Shown: positions 12,401-24,440 of the stretch, one piece after another
How positions within the stretch are numbered: position 1 is the stretch's first letter
Layout of the letters: each line of letters begins with the position of its first letter
From: Sapria himalayana
Taxonomy: Eukaryota > Streptophyta > Magnoliopsida > Malpighiales > Rafflesiaceae
Direction: 5' to 3'
DNA: 64,000 bases
Assembly: GCA_029783825.1 (NCBI GenBank)
Contig: JAREIK010000727.1
Span: 514,983 to 578,982 of the forward strand
Notes under the pieces: generated by a model
Seen by the model: only the letters and a program-made list of their open reading frames with translations
What the model was told of the DNA's origin: nothing
Database searches by the model: none
Made by a program: the position numbers and the translations under genes

Positions 12401-13063
12401 TTTATATAAAAATTAAAGCAAGTTCAAGCAAATATAAATATCAAAGTTAATATCATCAAGTTTTAAATATACATTTACTTATATTTTGATTCATGAAGAT
12501 GAAAAATGACCCAGTTATCAGGAGATGAAGATTAAGACAAGTGAGAGTTTAAGAGTGATGATGAAACAAATGATAATCATGATGATTTTATGGATTTAGA
12601 GTTTGAGCAACATCTATAAGTATTTATTTTGTATATCTTTTTAAATTTTTAATTTTTGTTATACAAAAAATAATAATGATATTATATTTTTATTAGTGAT
12701 ATGCTATATTTGAAGTTTAATTTTTTAACATTATATATTGGATTGTTAAAATTTAATTATTTTATTTTATTATTCTTAATGATATTGATGTTGAGAAGTA
12801 CTAATAATATATATATTTTTATGTTTAATATTATTATTTTTTTGATTTTGTTTTATTAATAGATAAAAATTATAAATAATTCTTTATTTAAATATAAAAA
12901 TTTTATATATTTTTATGTAGAGTATGTCACAAAAAAAATTTCACCTTTATTGCCCCTTGAGCCTCCATGCTCCAAAAGGGTTTTGTGCCTCGATGCCCTT
13001 TGCCTTGGTTTGAAGTGTAGTGTAGTGCACATAGGTATGAAAAGTGATGTAATGTGTGGTTCA
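12401..13063. other. AT-rich spacer next to a MITE
   Basis: Nothing coding is recognised. A short less AT-rich stretch at 12,945-13,060, with words such as GCCCCTTGAGCC and GTGCCTCGATGCCC, has no known identity. The last eight bases (13,064-13,071, CATAAATC) are the left target duplication of the following MITE. Confidence 0.6.
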
Positions 13064-13071
13064 CATAAATC

Positions 13072-13439
13072 TAGAGGTGTCAAACGGGTCGGGCCGGCCC
13101 GGCCCAGCACGAGGCACGGCACGGTTCGGCCGTGCCCGGCACGAGCACGCCGGCCCGCATGCCTGCGTCGTGACTCGTGACCCAACCGGGCCCCGCCCCC
13201 GGTAAAAAGACTGCGGGTCGGGTCCAAACAGACCCGACCCGCCCCGCCCCGCCTGCCCTGCCTTGCCGTGCGCCCGTGCCTGAGCGGGCCGGCACGGCAC
13301 GGTACGGCCTTGCCGTGCCCGCGGGCCGTGCCGTGCCGGAATTTAAAAAACCGTGCCGTGCCCGGCACGGCACGGTAGCACGGCTGGGCACGTGAAAAAC
13401 GGGTCGTGCCGTGCTGGGCCGGCCCGTTTGACACCTCTA
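13072..13439 (-). mobile_element. GC-rich hAT MITE, complete, 368 bp
   Basis: The element begins TAGAGGTGTCAAACGGG and ends with the inverted copy CCCGTTTGACACCTCTA. It is flanked on both sides by the 8-bp duplication CATAAATC (13,064-13,071 and 13,440-13,447), the length made by hAT transposases. The interior is extremely GC- and CpG-rich, made of words such as CGTGCC and GGCACGGCACGG, with one landmark, GGTAAAAAGACTGCGGGTCG, near 13,201. Its reverse complement matches the 52-kb MITE over most of its length, which is why minus orientation is given. No transposase is encoded; it would have been moved by a hAT enzyme acting in trans. Open frames in both directions across it are by-products of base composition. 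Confidence 0.95.
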
Positions 13440-13447
13440 CATAAATC

Positions 13448-14556
13448 TCATATGGAAATTAGTTTCTTTAACTTGGCTGTATATTTTTTAATTATTGCGA
13501 TCTTATTAACTACTTAAAAAGTCAGAATTACTTAGTTGTATGTTTTTTACATAGTTGTAGCTTACTCATAATTGTACAGCTATATGTTTTCTTTAAATAA
13601 CTATAACTTTAAAGTTGGCCATACACCTAACTTTTATTTATTTTCTTTATGCTTTGATGAGAGTGCTCAATGTGTGAGATGACATAATGGTTTTGTCTTC
13701 TATATATGGGGTTTTTATGTATGTTTTTAAATTAATTTTTTCTTGTTGCTAATCTTCAATGATATTTTTTTAAACATTATTTATTTTAATATTTTATATT
13801 ATTATTTATATTAAAGGTATTTCATGGTCTATACATGGGTGATCCTTGAATTATACAATCTACTCATATAATAATTTAAATTTGATATTATAAAAAAAAT
13901 AATAAATATATAAATACTAATAAAAATTTATATTAAATATGATTAAAATAACTATTTTTTGATTATAATTTAATTAAAATATTATACTTAATTTTATCTG
14001 AAATATTTATTTATGATATTTAAATATTTGTATTACAAAACATTATATAATTTATTATATAATTATAATATTTATAAAATATTTTAATTAATATATAAAA
14101 ATATATAAAAATTTCGCTAATAAAAAACTAAAATAAACAATTGTTTGATTACAAAAAATATATAAAATTATATGAATAAACGAATAAATAAGTAAACATT
14201 TATAAAAATAAAAGTATAAAATAATATTTTTATTATTATAGAAATTTTTAAAAAATATAATGACTAAAAGATTTTAAATTTTTGAATTATTAAAATTTTT
14301 TTTTAATTTTTCATAAAATGTAAAAGAAAAAAAGTTGATATTTTAAGATTAATATATTGTTGTTTTAATTACATCAAAAAAATTTTGATTATTTAAAAAA
14401 TTAATATTTCAGTGTGGTTATTAAATGAACACTACAAACATTAAAATTTATAATGATTAAAAGATTTTAATTATATGCTTTTATAATTATTTCATATTAT
14501 ATTAATAAAAGATAAATTGAATTCTTATAAATTTATGACCATATAATATATATATG

Positions 14557-14632
<76 letters not shown>

Positions 14633-14820
14633 TACTTTATTATAATATAATATTATTTTATTTATTCATTAAATAATATCATATATGGTTAAATAAAGAT
14701 CTATTTCTATTATTATATTTAAATTATTTATTTTTTATAATTTAATTTTAGGGTTATTTTTTTTATATTTTATTTTATAATAGTTTAGTTTATATATAAG
14801 GTTTTATTAAAATGCTTTTT
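13448..14820. other. AT-rich spacer with long (AT)n tract
   Basis: The sequence is very AT-rich and I see no gene. An uninterrupted AT dinucleotide run covers about 14,556-14,629. The words AACACTACAAAC at 14,428 resemble a CACTA end, but no subterminal repeats follow. Confidence 0.7.
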
Positions 14821-15240
14821 ATCAAAAAACAGAGCCCACACTTTAAACTGTGCATTTGATGGTAGCAATAACAATGTTTTAGGGTTCTCACAGGAGATCT
14901 ACAATGTCATAGCTTACGGCGGTGTTCATATAGACATGAGAACAATGCATGTAGATTGGGCTCCCATCTACATGCTCTTCGTGTGGGTAAAACCTCCTCT
15001 ACTGGCAATTTCGCATCATGGACACTCCGGTAAGCTCAGATAGGTAAATGATGTTGTGTGGACTAGATTCATCAGTGGTGGCCATAACAACTGCTATTAC
15101 TCTAGGCAACATAATCTGATACGAGTAATTAGTGTGCAGATCAACTGATGCCATGAAGCAACTCTATGATGGATGAATATGAATTCATCAGTGGTGACAT
15201 GGAGAGTGGTGTTCGACATGTTGTTGTTTCACAGGTTAGT
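14821..15240. other. Unassigned segment of normal complexity
   Basis: This 420-base stretch is clearly less AT-rich than its surroundings. It contains the phrase ATTCATCAGTGGTG twice (about 15,069 and 15,182) and ends in TTTCACAG followed by GTTAGT, which resembles splice signals. No frame stays open for long and I recognise no protein. It could be a transposon interior or captured gene sequence. Confidence 0.4.
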
Positions 15241-16289
15241 AATTTCTTGCTCGTTGGTTGACCCTATTTCTTTTTATTTTTAAGTTTCCTAGAAAATGTT
15301 GATAAAATTAGTATTTCTATTTTATCAAATTTAGAAATAGCAACTTACTTTTTTTGAAGAAAAGTCAATCATAAAAATCATATATAAGAAAATATATTTG
15401 GGTAGATGTCACATTTGAATTATAATGCAATAATGTCGTGCTGAGCTTTATCTAGAAATTAGGAATTGTGAATAGACTAGACATAACTTGGCCAATCCTA
15501 TTCTTTTTCATCGCATATGTGTATAATTCAAATTGAATGTACATACTCGTTGTTGTGTTGTCATATGCATTGGGAGGAGTCACTACTTAATGCATATCTT
15601 AATAGTCTTATCTCTAAAAATTAGAGAGATTATGTTTAATGAGTCTTAAACTTGATATTTATTGTCCATGGACAAAAATATTTGTTATTGTGTCAATATA
15701 TGATCTTCACTATATTCATGTGATATATATTTTCATAATGATTCGTTATTTTTGTATTCTTTCTGCCCAAATATATTTTATTTTAAAATTTTTATGAGAT
15801 TTAGTGAGGTGAAGTTTATGTTTTGTTGCATATTTAATAATTTTGCCTTTGCGTGCTTATATATACAACCGATGATGAAAATTATTATTCTAGGCCAAGA
15901 ATAAAATATCATGTATTAATTTTTATTTTGAATTATTATAGTTTTGTTAAACTTGAATTTTTTATGTCTGTTTTAATGATGTTATTTTTGAGATTTATTG
16001 CCTAGTGAGATGAGACCTAATACTTAATGATAAATTGATGGTCAAAAAATAACCAATATGAAACATATTGAATATTAATAAATTTATATCCTAATTTTCT
16101 AGTTATCTTGATTATATGAGTCCACTAAAAAAATTAAGTTTTATTCTTATCTTTAATTTTATTCTTTATTTTTAAAATTCCAATTTTGTTCTTAAAGAGC
16201 CTATATTGCAAGATTTTCCTAAAATGTGATATATATAAAGTAAGGTGCATTTTACTTTGCATATAATTTTATATAAAAACATGAATAAT
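15241..16289. other. AT-rich spacer, nothing recognised
   Basis: Both strands were examined; no domain, terminal repeat or RNA gene was seen. It may be interior sequence of the CACTA-type element that ends at 19,039. Confidence 0.5.
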
Positions 16290-16625
16290 GTTGGATTTTA
16301 TTTTGGCAGTGGTGGCAATGGCACCGGTAGCACCGGCATCACCGGCTGCACTGGTAGTAGTGGTAGAGGTGGCAGAGGCGGCAGTAGGAGTGGCAACGGT
16401 GGCATCAACGCCAGCGGCGACATCAGTGGCAGCATTGGTAGTGGCGGAAGCAGCGGCAGTAGGAGCGACAGCACCGGTAGTGGCGGCAGCGACGGCAGTA
16501 GCGGCGGCATCAGCGGTGGCAGCAGCGGCGGTAGCGATGCTAGTGGTGGCAAAAATGACCGTAGTGGTAGCAGCAGAAATAGTAGGGACAGTGGCAGCAG
16601 GAGTAGCAACAACGACAACAAATGT
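16290..16625 (+). repeat. GGC/AGT trinucleotide island 1
   Basis: An imperfect trinucleotide repeat of GGC, AGT, AGC and similar triplets, sharply GC-rich within AT-rich DNA. The repeat leaves several frames open (Gly/Ser-rich, Ala/Val-rich, or Leu/Pro-rich on the other strand), none with a domain, so a protein is not supported. Confidence 0.88.
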
Positions 16626-17380
16626 GGTATATACATATGTATATAGTCAGTATATACGTACACATAATACTGCAGTATTTTATGTACATATATACTGAGT
16701 ATATATGTACTCAGTATATATGTACACATAATACTATAGTTTATATGTACATATATTGTAGAAATATATGTACGAGTGAAATGCTAGTATATATATACAT
16801 ATTTACTACAGTAATATATATATATATTAAAACATAGTTTTTAATATTTATTTTGATTTGATTGAGTCGTTTAAATTTCTTACAGATATGATACCACATT
16901 ATTTTCCATTCGAAGCTCGTATAAGTGAAGGGATTTTTTGACAGACATGATGCACCGTGATCAGACAACTTTTTCGCCGTAGAAAGTTGGTGATCAGAGG
17001 ACTAGAGGGAGAGAAAGCAACATCAATGCATGGATAGATTATACTTTATGCACTGTCGGTAGATACATTGATTAATAAGATGTAATATAATTTTGTTATA
17101 TTTTTGTTGTAGTTATTTAAAATATTGTATTAGAATAAGTTATTAAATGAATTTTTTTTTACTTTAAAATTTTCATTTATAGTTTCTATTTTTATTCAAT
17201 TTAATATAAATATATTAAATTATTTAATTATATTTTTGTTGAAGCTGTATTACAATTAACTTTAATTTATGTTTGTTTATGTCTATAATAACTGTTATTA
17301 TATATATGTGAATATGTTTGTGTGTCTCCGAATTTTTTGGGTAGAGTTTTAGACTATTATAGGTATGTAAAAAATTATTA
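16626..17380 (+). repeat. Unique segment after island 1 (recurs four times)
   Basis: It begins with TATGTAC-rich sequence (16,626-16,830) and continues with a recognisable core near 16,883-17,100 reading TTACAGATATGATACCACAT and, later, ACTTTATGCACTGTCGGTAG. The same core recurs near 18,185-18,380, 34,170-34,370 and 35,380-35,580. The core looks exon-like (TTACAG resembles a 3' splice site), but no long frame is present and no protein family was recognised. Confidence 0.75.
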
Positions 17381-17935
17381 TCAGCAACAGTAGCAGCGAC
17401 ATCGGTGGTAGTGACGGTAGTGATGGCAACGGAAGCGACAGCTGTGGTAGTGGGGGTAGCAGCAGCGGCGGCGGCGGCAGCGGCTGCTGTAGTGGTGGAG
17501 CGGCAGTGGTAGAGGTAGAAGCACCAGCTGCACCGGAAGCAGCGGCGACAGCGATGGTTGTAGAGGCGGCAGCACCGGAAGCAGCGGCAGCACCGGAAGC
17601 AGTGGCAGCACTAGAAGTAGTGGTAGAGACGGCAGTGGCAGCAGCGATGACGGTAGTTGCATCAGCGACGGCGGTAGTTGCAGTAGCAATAGTGGCAGCA
17701 GTGGCAGGGGTGACAGTGGCAGCACCAGCATGCAACAGTAGCACTAGAAGCGTCGATAGCCACTGCAGCGGCCAGCGGTGGTAGTCATGGCGGCGGCGGT
17801 AGCAGAGGCTACCACGACAGAGATGGCAGTAGAGGCAGTGGTGGCAGCGGCGACAGCAGCAGTGGTATTGGCAGTGACATCGGCAATGGCAGAAGCGGCA
17901 GGAGAGGCAGCGGAAGTAGCAGCAACAACACCAAA
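17381..17935 (+). repeat. GGC/AGT trinucleotide island 2
   Basis: The same kind of imperfect trinucleotide repeat as at 16.3 kb, about 550 bases long, with GGCAGCAGCGG-like words throughout. It is entered from a flank reading GAGTTTTAGACTATTATAGG, which is matched before the island of copy B near 34,640. No gene is supported. Confidence 0.88.
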
Positions 17936-18560
17936 TGTGGTATATACATACGAATAAAGTTAGTATATATGTACATTTAATACTATAGTATTTTATGTAT
18001 GTATATACTGAGTATATTTGTACTTAGTTTATATGTACACATTATACTATTGTTTATATGTACATATACTGTAGTAATATATGTACAAGTAAAACACTGG
18101 TATATATTTATATATATACTACAAAATTATATATGTATCAAAACATAATTTTTTTGTTAATTTGACTGAGTTGTTTAATTTTCTTACAGATATGATACCA
18201 CATTATTCCTCTTACAAAGCTTCTATAAGTGATGAGATTTTTCATTAGATATTAAGTGATGTTACTCGGACAGTTTTGTCATAGTAGAAAAATGATAATC
18301 GGGGGAGCAGAGGGAGAGAAAACAACGTCAATGAATGGATATATTATACTTTATGCACTGTGGGTAGATACATTGATGAATAAGATCAAATAAAAGTTTG
18401 TTATTTTTTTGTTTCAATTATGCAGAATATTGAATTTACATAAAAATTTTAAATGATTTTATTTTTTGTTTATTATAAATTATTTATAATTTAAATTTTT
18501 ATAAAATTTGATATAAAAATATTAAATTATTTAATTAAAAAATTTAAAAATTTAAAAATT
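17936..18560 (+). repeat. Unique segment after island 2
   Basis: Second copy of the segment at 16,626-17,380, about 1.3 kb further on: TATATACATACGAATAAAG, then TTACAGATATGATACCACAT at about 18,185 and TACTTTATGCACTGTGGG near 18,347. It differs from the first copy by many substitutions and runs directly into the CACTA subterminal region. Confidence 0.75.
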
Positions 18561-19039
18561 TTTAAATTCTGAAATTATTTTTGAAATTAAAATGGCTAGG
18601 AAATATTCCCTTGATAAATAGCAAGGGAAAAATTCCTTGCTAAATTAGCTAGTGAATCTTCCCTAGCTAATTTAGCTAGGGACACATTAAAATTAGCGAC
18701 GGATAATCCATCACTAAATTTATTTAGCTAGGGACTAGATCGGTCACTATAATTTATAGACAACACTTTAGCTAGGGAATAAACCGTCATTATTTTTGTT
18801 TAGCAATAGGATATCTCATTTATCTTGCTAATTTAGCGATAGAATTTTTCTTTTTTAGCAAGTGATTTTTCCATCGCTAACTTTTTAGCTAGGGATACTT
18901 CAATCACTAAAATTTAGCAAGAAGCACTTTAGATAGGGAACCGATCCATCGGTAATCCGTCGCTATGTCCCATTTAGGGATGGAAAATGCCATTTTGCTA
19001 GGGAATTATCCCTAGTTATATCAGATTTTTCTTGTAGTG
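18561..19039 (+). repeat. CACTA subterminal region and terminus, copy A
   Basis: The motif TTAGCTAGGGA and its inverse recur many times in both orientations (for example near 18,652, 18,681, 18,720 and 18,886), with intervening CGTCGCTA/TAGCGACGG words. Dense subterminal motifs of this kind are the transposase-binding zones of CACTA elements. The terminus is GTAGTG at 19,034-19,039, followed by TTTG. Confidence 0.8.
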
Positions 19040-21136
19040 TTTGAAGTTAGAGGTACTAATCATACTTTTTCAATTACTTATTTTTAAAATTATTTATACT
19101 TTTAATTGTTTAGTTTTTGATTGCACTTTATTTATAACATGATACATTACATATATTTATTTATTAATTTCTTTTTATCTCATTATAATGTTTTTAATTT
19201 TATTATAGTTAATAATATTACTATGATGCATATTTAGTATAATAGTATCAATGTTCATTTTATTATTTAGGTACAATTATTTTATCTTTTCTATTTTCCA
19301 CTTAACTTAAAGTCTTTGAATTGTATTCTTTAACAATTCAATTTTACTATTGGTATAAGTATAAATTGTCGAGCATGCCACTAGGTTTTTTGAGAATTCA
19401 CCACATAATGTGCCAACACATACTATAAATTTTTGAGTGAAGTATTTTAAAACATTCTCTAAGTCTGTCACGTTCTTCATCTTCTCACGAGGTTAAAGTT
19501 TCTTAATATTTTTTTTCAAATTTAATTATTAACTTTTGCATTGTTGATCTGTGAGTTAACAATTTTTTTTTGGTAAATTTCTATTTTTCATAAATCTTTT
19601 TTTCTAGTAATTGATGCCATACTAGCTTTTGCTAATATTATATGATCAATGTCTTATAACATTATTGTTAATCTTATTATTTTGAGTTATCATGCTAAAT
19701 AACTTAATTTTAATTTCAGAGTTAACCATGTTTTTTTTAGATATTTTTGTAGGATTTATATAACTTTGTGGATGACTTTTCTAAGAATTGATCATGTTCT
19801 CAATCCCTATTTTTGTCATATCAGAGGATAAATTAGATGCTTAGTTTTCATAAATCTTTTTTTATTCACTACTAGTTTATTTACTTTATTTTTATAAATT
19901 TAAAACTTATGAAATTAAGCATAAAATATATAATTTATATTAATAATGAGGTACACTTTTAAAATATGCTAGTGTTTTTATAGTATGTCAAGAAAATATT
20001 ATTAGAAATATATTTTATCTAGATTTCCTAGAATATTATATAATATTATTATGTAAGATGACTTTTATTATTTTGTTAATTATTTTTATAAATAAGTATT
20101 ATCACATTACATAATTCATATCTCATAAAGAAAAAAATAATTTTTATATATTTATACTTTATTTTTAAAAAATGATTGATATTCACTAAAAATATGAAAT
20201 AAATATTTTTAAAATTATATTATTATATAATATACAATGTGAGAATTTGTATTTTTCTTGAAAAAACATAAAGGGATTTATCTTGTATTTTATGTAGTCA
20301 TATTATTTTCATATTCAAAATTTAGAGATTATAAAAAATATTCAATTAAGACAACTTTAAAACTTTTTTTATAAGACATTTTAGGATGAATCAATTATGA
20401 TTACAAATTACTTAATCATATTGATATCTTCTTTTATTTTTTTTCAAATTATATTTCTTATAAATTATATAATCACATCATTTATCATTCGTGTTGTAGG
20501 GGGTATGAATTTTGTTCAAATGTTTCTTTAAAAGTAAGAAAATAAATTGTCTCATCTCATGTCTTTCTAGGCCATTATAGTATTCAAAAAAATATAACTG
20601 CAATTCATAATCACCACAAATTAGTATTTGAGTGATATAATTTCTTTAAATATTCTTTTCGTCGTGGCTATCTATGAGAGGCTAAAGAGATTATTTTCAA
20701 GTTAACTCACATTTGAGTTTTCTTAGGAATTTTGTGGCCAATTTTTTTAATGATTTTCTTAATCTTAAATATCATTTAGCTAGAACATATAATAATATGA
20801 GTAAGTTGAGTCTGCCATAAATTATTATTGTTGAAAATTCATATAAATTGTGATGATTTCATATTTATTTAATATGAAATCAATCATTTGATAGTAAAAA
20901 CTTTCTAACTACTAATATACTAGATAAAAATAATGATGATATTAGAGAAGAGAATTTATGTTAAAATATTTTAATCAAATATATTTAAATCCACTTTTAT
21001 GTTGTGTAATGATTGTGTTTTTTTATAAAAAGAAATATTTTTATAATTTTATTTTTTATTTTGTTACTTAATTATGATTTTTTGAATAAGTAAGAAACTA
21101 ATAATATTTTTTTATTTTGATGAATTAATTTTATAT

Positions 21137-21203
<67 letters not shown>

Positions 21204-22047
21204 ATCTTATTTTGAATTAAAAGTTTTTATACCTCAATGTCTCAAGAATTATGTCTTGCCTTACTAATTATTCAACTTGTTATTTTATGCTTTTCCCTCT
21301 ATAGGTATTTAAACTTATAGTATAAATTATATCTCATTCTTGTTTTATTTAATTAATAATTAATTTTTAATAATACATTTGGTCATAATGATTTAAATAA
21401 TGAAATGTATTTGGAAAAGTCTTTAAGATTCGCATTTTTATGATTTTTTTTGAGTTAACATATATTATTTCTATAAATATGACTCGGAGGAAAGTTGTGT
21501 TATATTACTGTAGTTGATACTATTATTATATATATTAATGAATTGAATATTTTTATATTCAAATATTTTTTTATAAAAGTTTCGAATAGCTCAATGATTT
21601 AAATATTTTTTTAGTTTTTAAGTAATATATTTAAATGAAAACTTATTTTATTTCAGCATATGCTTATGTGATTATTTATCGATGAGTTTTCCATTGTTAT
21701 CTCTACTAGATATAAAGAAAAATATGAGAATATAGTTTCTCTTATTCTTTAGGATAGATATTAAAAATGTTTTCAATATTGTAAATCTTTTATTAGGTTT
21801 TATCAAGAAGATGTATGCTGTGGTCCTATTTATATTCACAGATATATGAAAATATGTATGGAATTGCTTTTATTCTCTTTGAGTGATTCAAGATATTTTT
21901 GATTATTTGATTATTATTATTATTATTTTTGTCTCAATAATAATAAACCATAATATCAATTAATATTTTTGTATATTTTTCTAAAAAAAATTGTATATAT
22001 TAGAAAATATGTTGTTATATACATACTACAAATATTTATAAATAGGT
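19040..22047. other. AT-rich spacer with (AT)n(CT)n microsatellite
   Basis: About 3 kb without a recognisable gene, domain or terminal repeat. A compound microsatellite, an AT run passing into CT repeats, occupies about 21,138-21,200. A less AT-rich part near 20,490-20,850 could be a decayed coding remnant but matched nothing I know. Confidence 0.6.
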
Positions 22048-22320
22048 ATCATATATTATGATAACAACACACTCTCAAATGCCCAATTGAATTACAACAC
22101 TATAGTGAAAGAACTTGTATCAACAATCTTTTCTTTTGGCAAGTTAATATCATATTTAGTGGGAACCAAAGTCATAGTATATACTAAATATTCTATAATC
22201 AAATATATCATAAAAAAGAAAGATGTTGGGTCTAGATTGATTTGATGAATTTTAATATTATAATAGTTTGAACTAGAGTTATTAGGTAAGAAATGTTCAT
22301 ATAAGCAAAATTGAAAATAG
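22048..22320 (+). pseudogene. Ty3-gypsy RNase H relic
   Basis: From 22,051 one frame reads IYYDNNTLSNAQLNYNTIVKE, then FSFGKLISYLVGTKVIVYT, IIKYIIKKKDVGSRLI, two stops and ILIL, two stops, FELE. This follows the reverse-transcriptase-linked RNase H of Ty3-gypsy elements (S-x-T-L-x-x-A-Q-x-N-Y-x-T-x-E-K-E-L, Y-L-x-G-x-K-V-x-V-Y-T-D-H, I-R-W-x-L-L-L-Q-E-F-x-L-E). The expected Asp after V-Y-T is Lys here, and the expected Trp is a TGA. Further downstream, to about 22,450, weak similarity may continue. No LTR or other pol domain was found nearby, so this is an isolated old fragment. Confidence 0.8.
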
Positions 22321-22450
22321 TTTATCAGACTAGAAAAAAAAGATAGGAGAGTTGTTGAAGAAGATATTAGATAGATTTTTTTTATTTGAACAAATAATAA
22401 TATTGAATGAAAATGTAACTCCATGGGATGTAGTATTGAATGAACCTTAT

Positions 22451-24248
22451 CATTGTAAGTAGTACTCTAATCAAATTTTGAGGCAAAGTGTTATAGTTGG
22501 GAGAGTAGTAGTATCTTGTAATAATGTCACTTTCTGCTCATGCTCTTACAAATTTGTGGAACATGTTAATAATTATGTGCTCAAGTATTTTTCTTCTCAA
22601 AATCAATTTTGATATTTACATATATATGAATAAATATATATGTGCATATACATTTCCCTACACACACACACACACATTTATCCATCCATATACATTACAC
22701 TTCATTATATATCAGCATGCACATATTTGTACTTTTGTATATATTCACACATGTATATACATTTTTAAAGTAGTGTGTATATTCTGGTATGCATGCATAT
22801 ACTACTATACACCCACACAAACAGACACATATACCTATATACATAATGTATTTTTATAGTTACACATGAAACTATTATATATATATATATGTGTGTGCAT
22901 GCACGTGTGTGTGTAAATGTATTAAGAATTTTTTGATTTTGAAAATTTAATTAAAATAAAATATTATATATTGCACATAATTTATAAATTTTATAAATTC
23001 TTTATATTTAAATCAAATATTTGTGTGTGTGATTGTATGCATGCATGTGTGTGTGTGTGTGTGTGTATGTGTGTGAATCATATGAATGCGTAAAATGAAA
23101 TTATGAATTAAATATATTAGCTTCTATATTATTCAAATAGTTGTTCTTTTAATATATATATTAAAATAACTATAATTATACTTATATAAATAAAAGAGTT
23201 TGACATATTTGTAAATTATTTTGTTTTTACAATTATGTTAAAAATGAAAATATAGTTCATAAATAGATAATATTGTGTTTGTTTTTCTATATAATTTTTT
23301 TATTAAAATATTAATGACTATGATAAATTTCTACCTATTATTTATTGTTATTAATAAATTTTTAGAAACTTTAATATTCAAACAAATATAATGTTGTGCA
23401 TATAAATACATGCCTTTAATGTTTTGTAAAAAATCAATTATTTTTTTAATTATGTTCAAACAAAATAGATTACCATATAAATATATGAGTAAATTTTTCT
23501 ACAAGTAATTATTTATTTTTATTTTATTCAAAATATTAATGACCATATAAATATAAGAATTTGTTTTTTTTTAATTATTATTTTCAAATTTTTTTTCAAG
23601 TTGAATACATGACAATTTATTTTTGTAATTAATAGATACATTTCAAACATTATTTATTTATAATAAATATAACATATTGCATATTATGAAGTACAAATTT
23701 TATTTTGTAAATGAATTTTATTTTTAAAGCTTTATCTTTGTAAATTGAAACTACATCACATATATATTTTAAAAATTTTTTATAATATTTATTACACAAA
23801 TATATTATTATTTGTTTAGAAATTTACAACATGAATTTAAATAAATGAACATTTTATTAGAAATTAATTTTAGTTAAATGATATTAAGTGAAACAAAAAT
23901 ACAACCCCTAAACATATTTAATCATAATGATTTATACAAACATATAAAAATACAATAAAAATACATTTAAGGTTGAAAAAATTAAATTTAAGTTCCTAAA
24001 ATATATGGAAAATGATAAAGATTAATACAATATCCAAAAAAAACATTTATGAATGAGATGGATGATATGAATGGATATTAAGTTTCTGAAGCATGTAGTT
24101 ATACATGTTGCATATGTAGTTATATATAGTTTTTCATGTAATTATATATATTTAGACATATGACTATGTATAGGTATTGATGTAGATAAATACAATTATA
24201 TATAGTAATATGTTGATATACATATTGTTAACTACATTTATATATAGT

Positions 24249-24287
<39 letters not shown>

Positions 24288-24440
24288 ATTAAATATATGT
24301 TGTTATATCTACATATAGTTATGTTCATGTATACTATTTTTATAGTTATAGATATAGTAAAATACACTTATATATTTATGTGTTATTACTCTTGGGATTA
24401 TCATATTTAAATAATTTATTATTTAAATATTAAATAAATT
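22451..24440. other. AT-rich spacer with microsatellites
   Basis: No gene is seen. Short microsatellites occur: CA at about 22,659-22,677, GT at 23,046-23,075, and TA passing into TG at about 24,250-24,288. Near 24,090-24,400 the GTAGTTATATATAG repeat style of 5.5-5.9 kb reappears. Confidence 0.65.

Larger units (their letters stand above)
16290..19039 (+). mobile_element. CACTA-type element, right part, copy A
   Basis: The right boundary is TTTTTCTTGTAGTG at 19,026-19,039, whose reverse complement CACTACAAGAAAAA is the typical plant CACTA terminus. About 480 bases of subterminal sequence precede it, with repeated words like TTAGCTAGGGA and CGACGGAT. The interior has two modules, each a GGC/AGT trinucleotide island followed by a related unique segment: 16,290-16,625 plus 16,626-17,380, and 17,381-17,935 plus 17,936-18,560. 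The left end is not identified; 16,290 is only where the recognisable modules begin. A homologous copy lies at 34,023-36,228. No transposase frame was seen, so it is probably non-autonomous. Confidence 0.75.

Noticed and set aside
12913..13434. Arg/Ala/Gly/Pro-rich frames across the first MITE
   Set aside because: They arise from CGTGCC-rich composition; the element is a non-coding MITE with clear ends.
14428..14440. AACACTACAAAC as a CACTA left end
   Set aside because: No subterminal TTAGCTAGGGA-type repeats follow, and the match to the known termini is short.
16245..17784. Gly/Ser-rich, Ala/Val-rich and Leu/Pro-rich frames
   Set aside because: All frames of the trinucleotide islands are open in part, and the paralogous islands do not keep the same frame or length. 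No domain is present.
22092..22424. Minus-strand frame of 110 codons
   Set aside because: It is antisense to the Ty3-gypsy RNase H relic, which has motif support on the plus strand.
22524..22859. Plus-strand frame with Thr/His/Tyr repeats
   Set aside because: It lies in CA/TA microsatellite-like sequence and has no domain.
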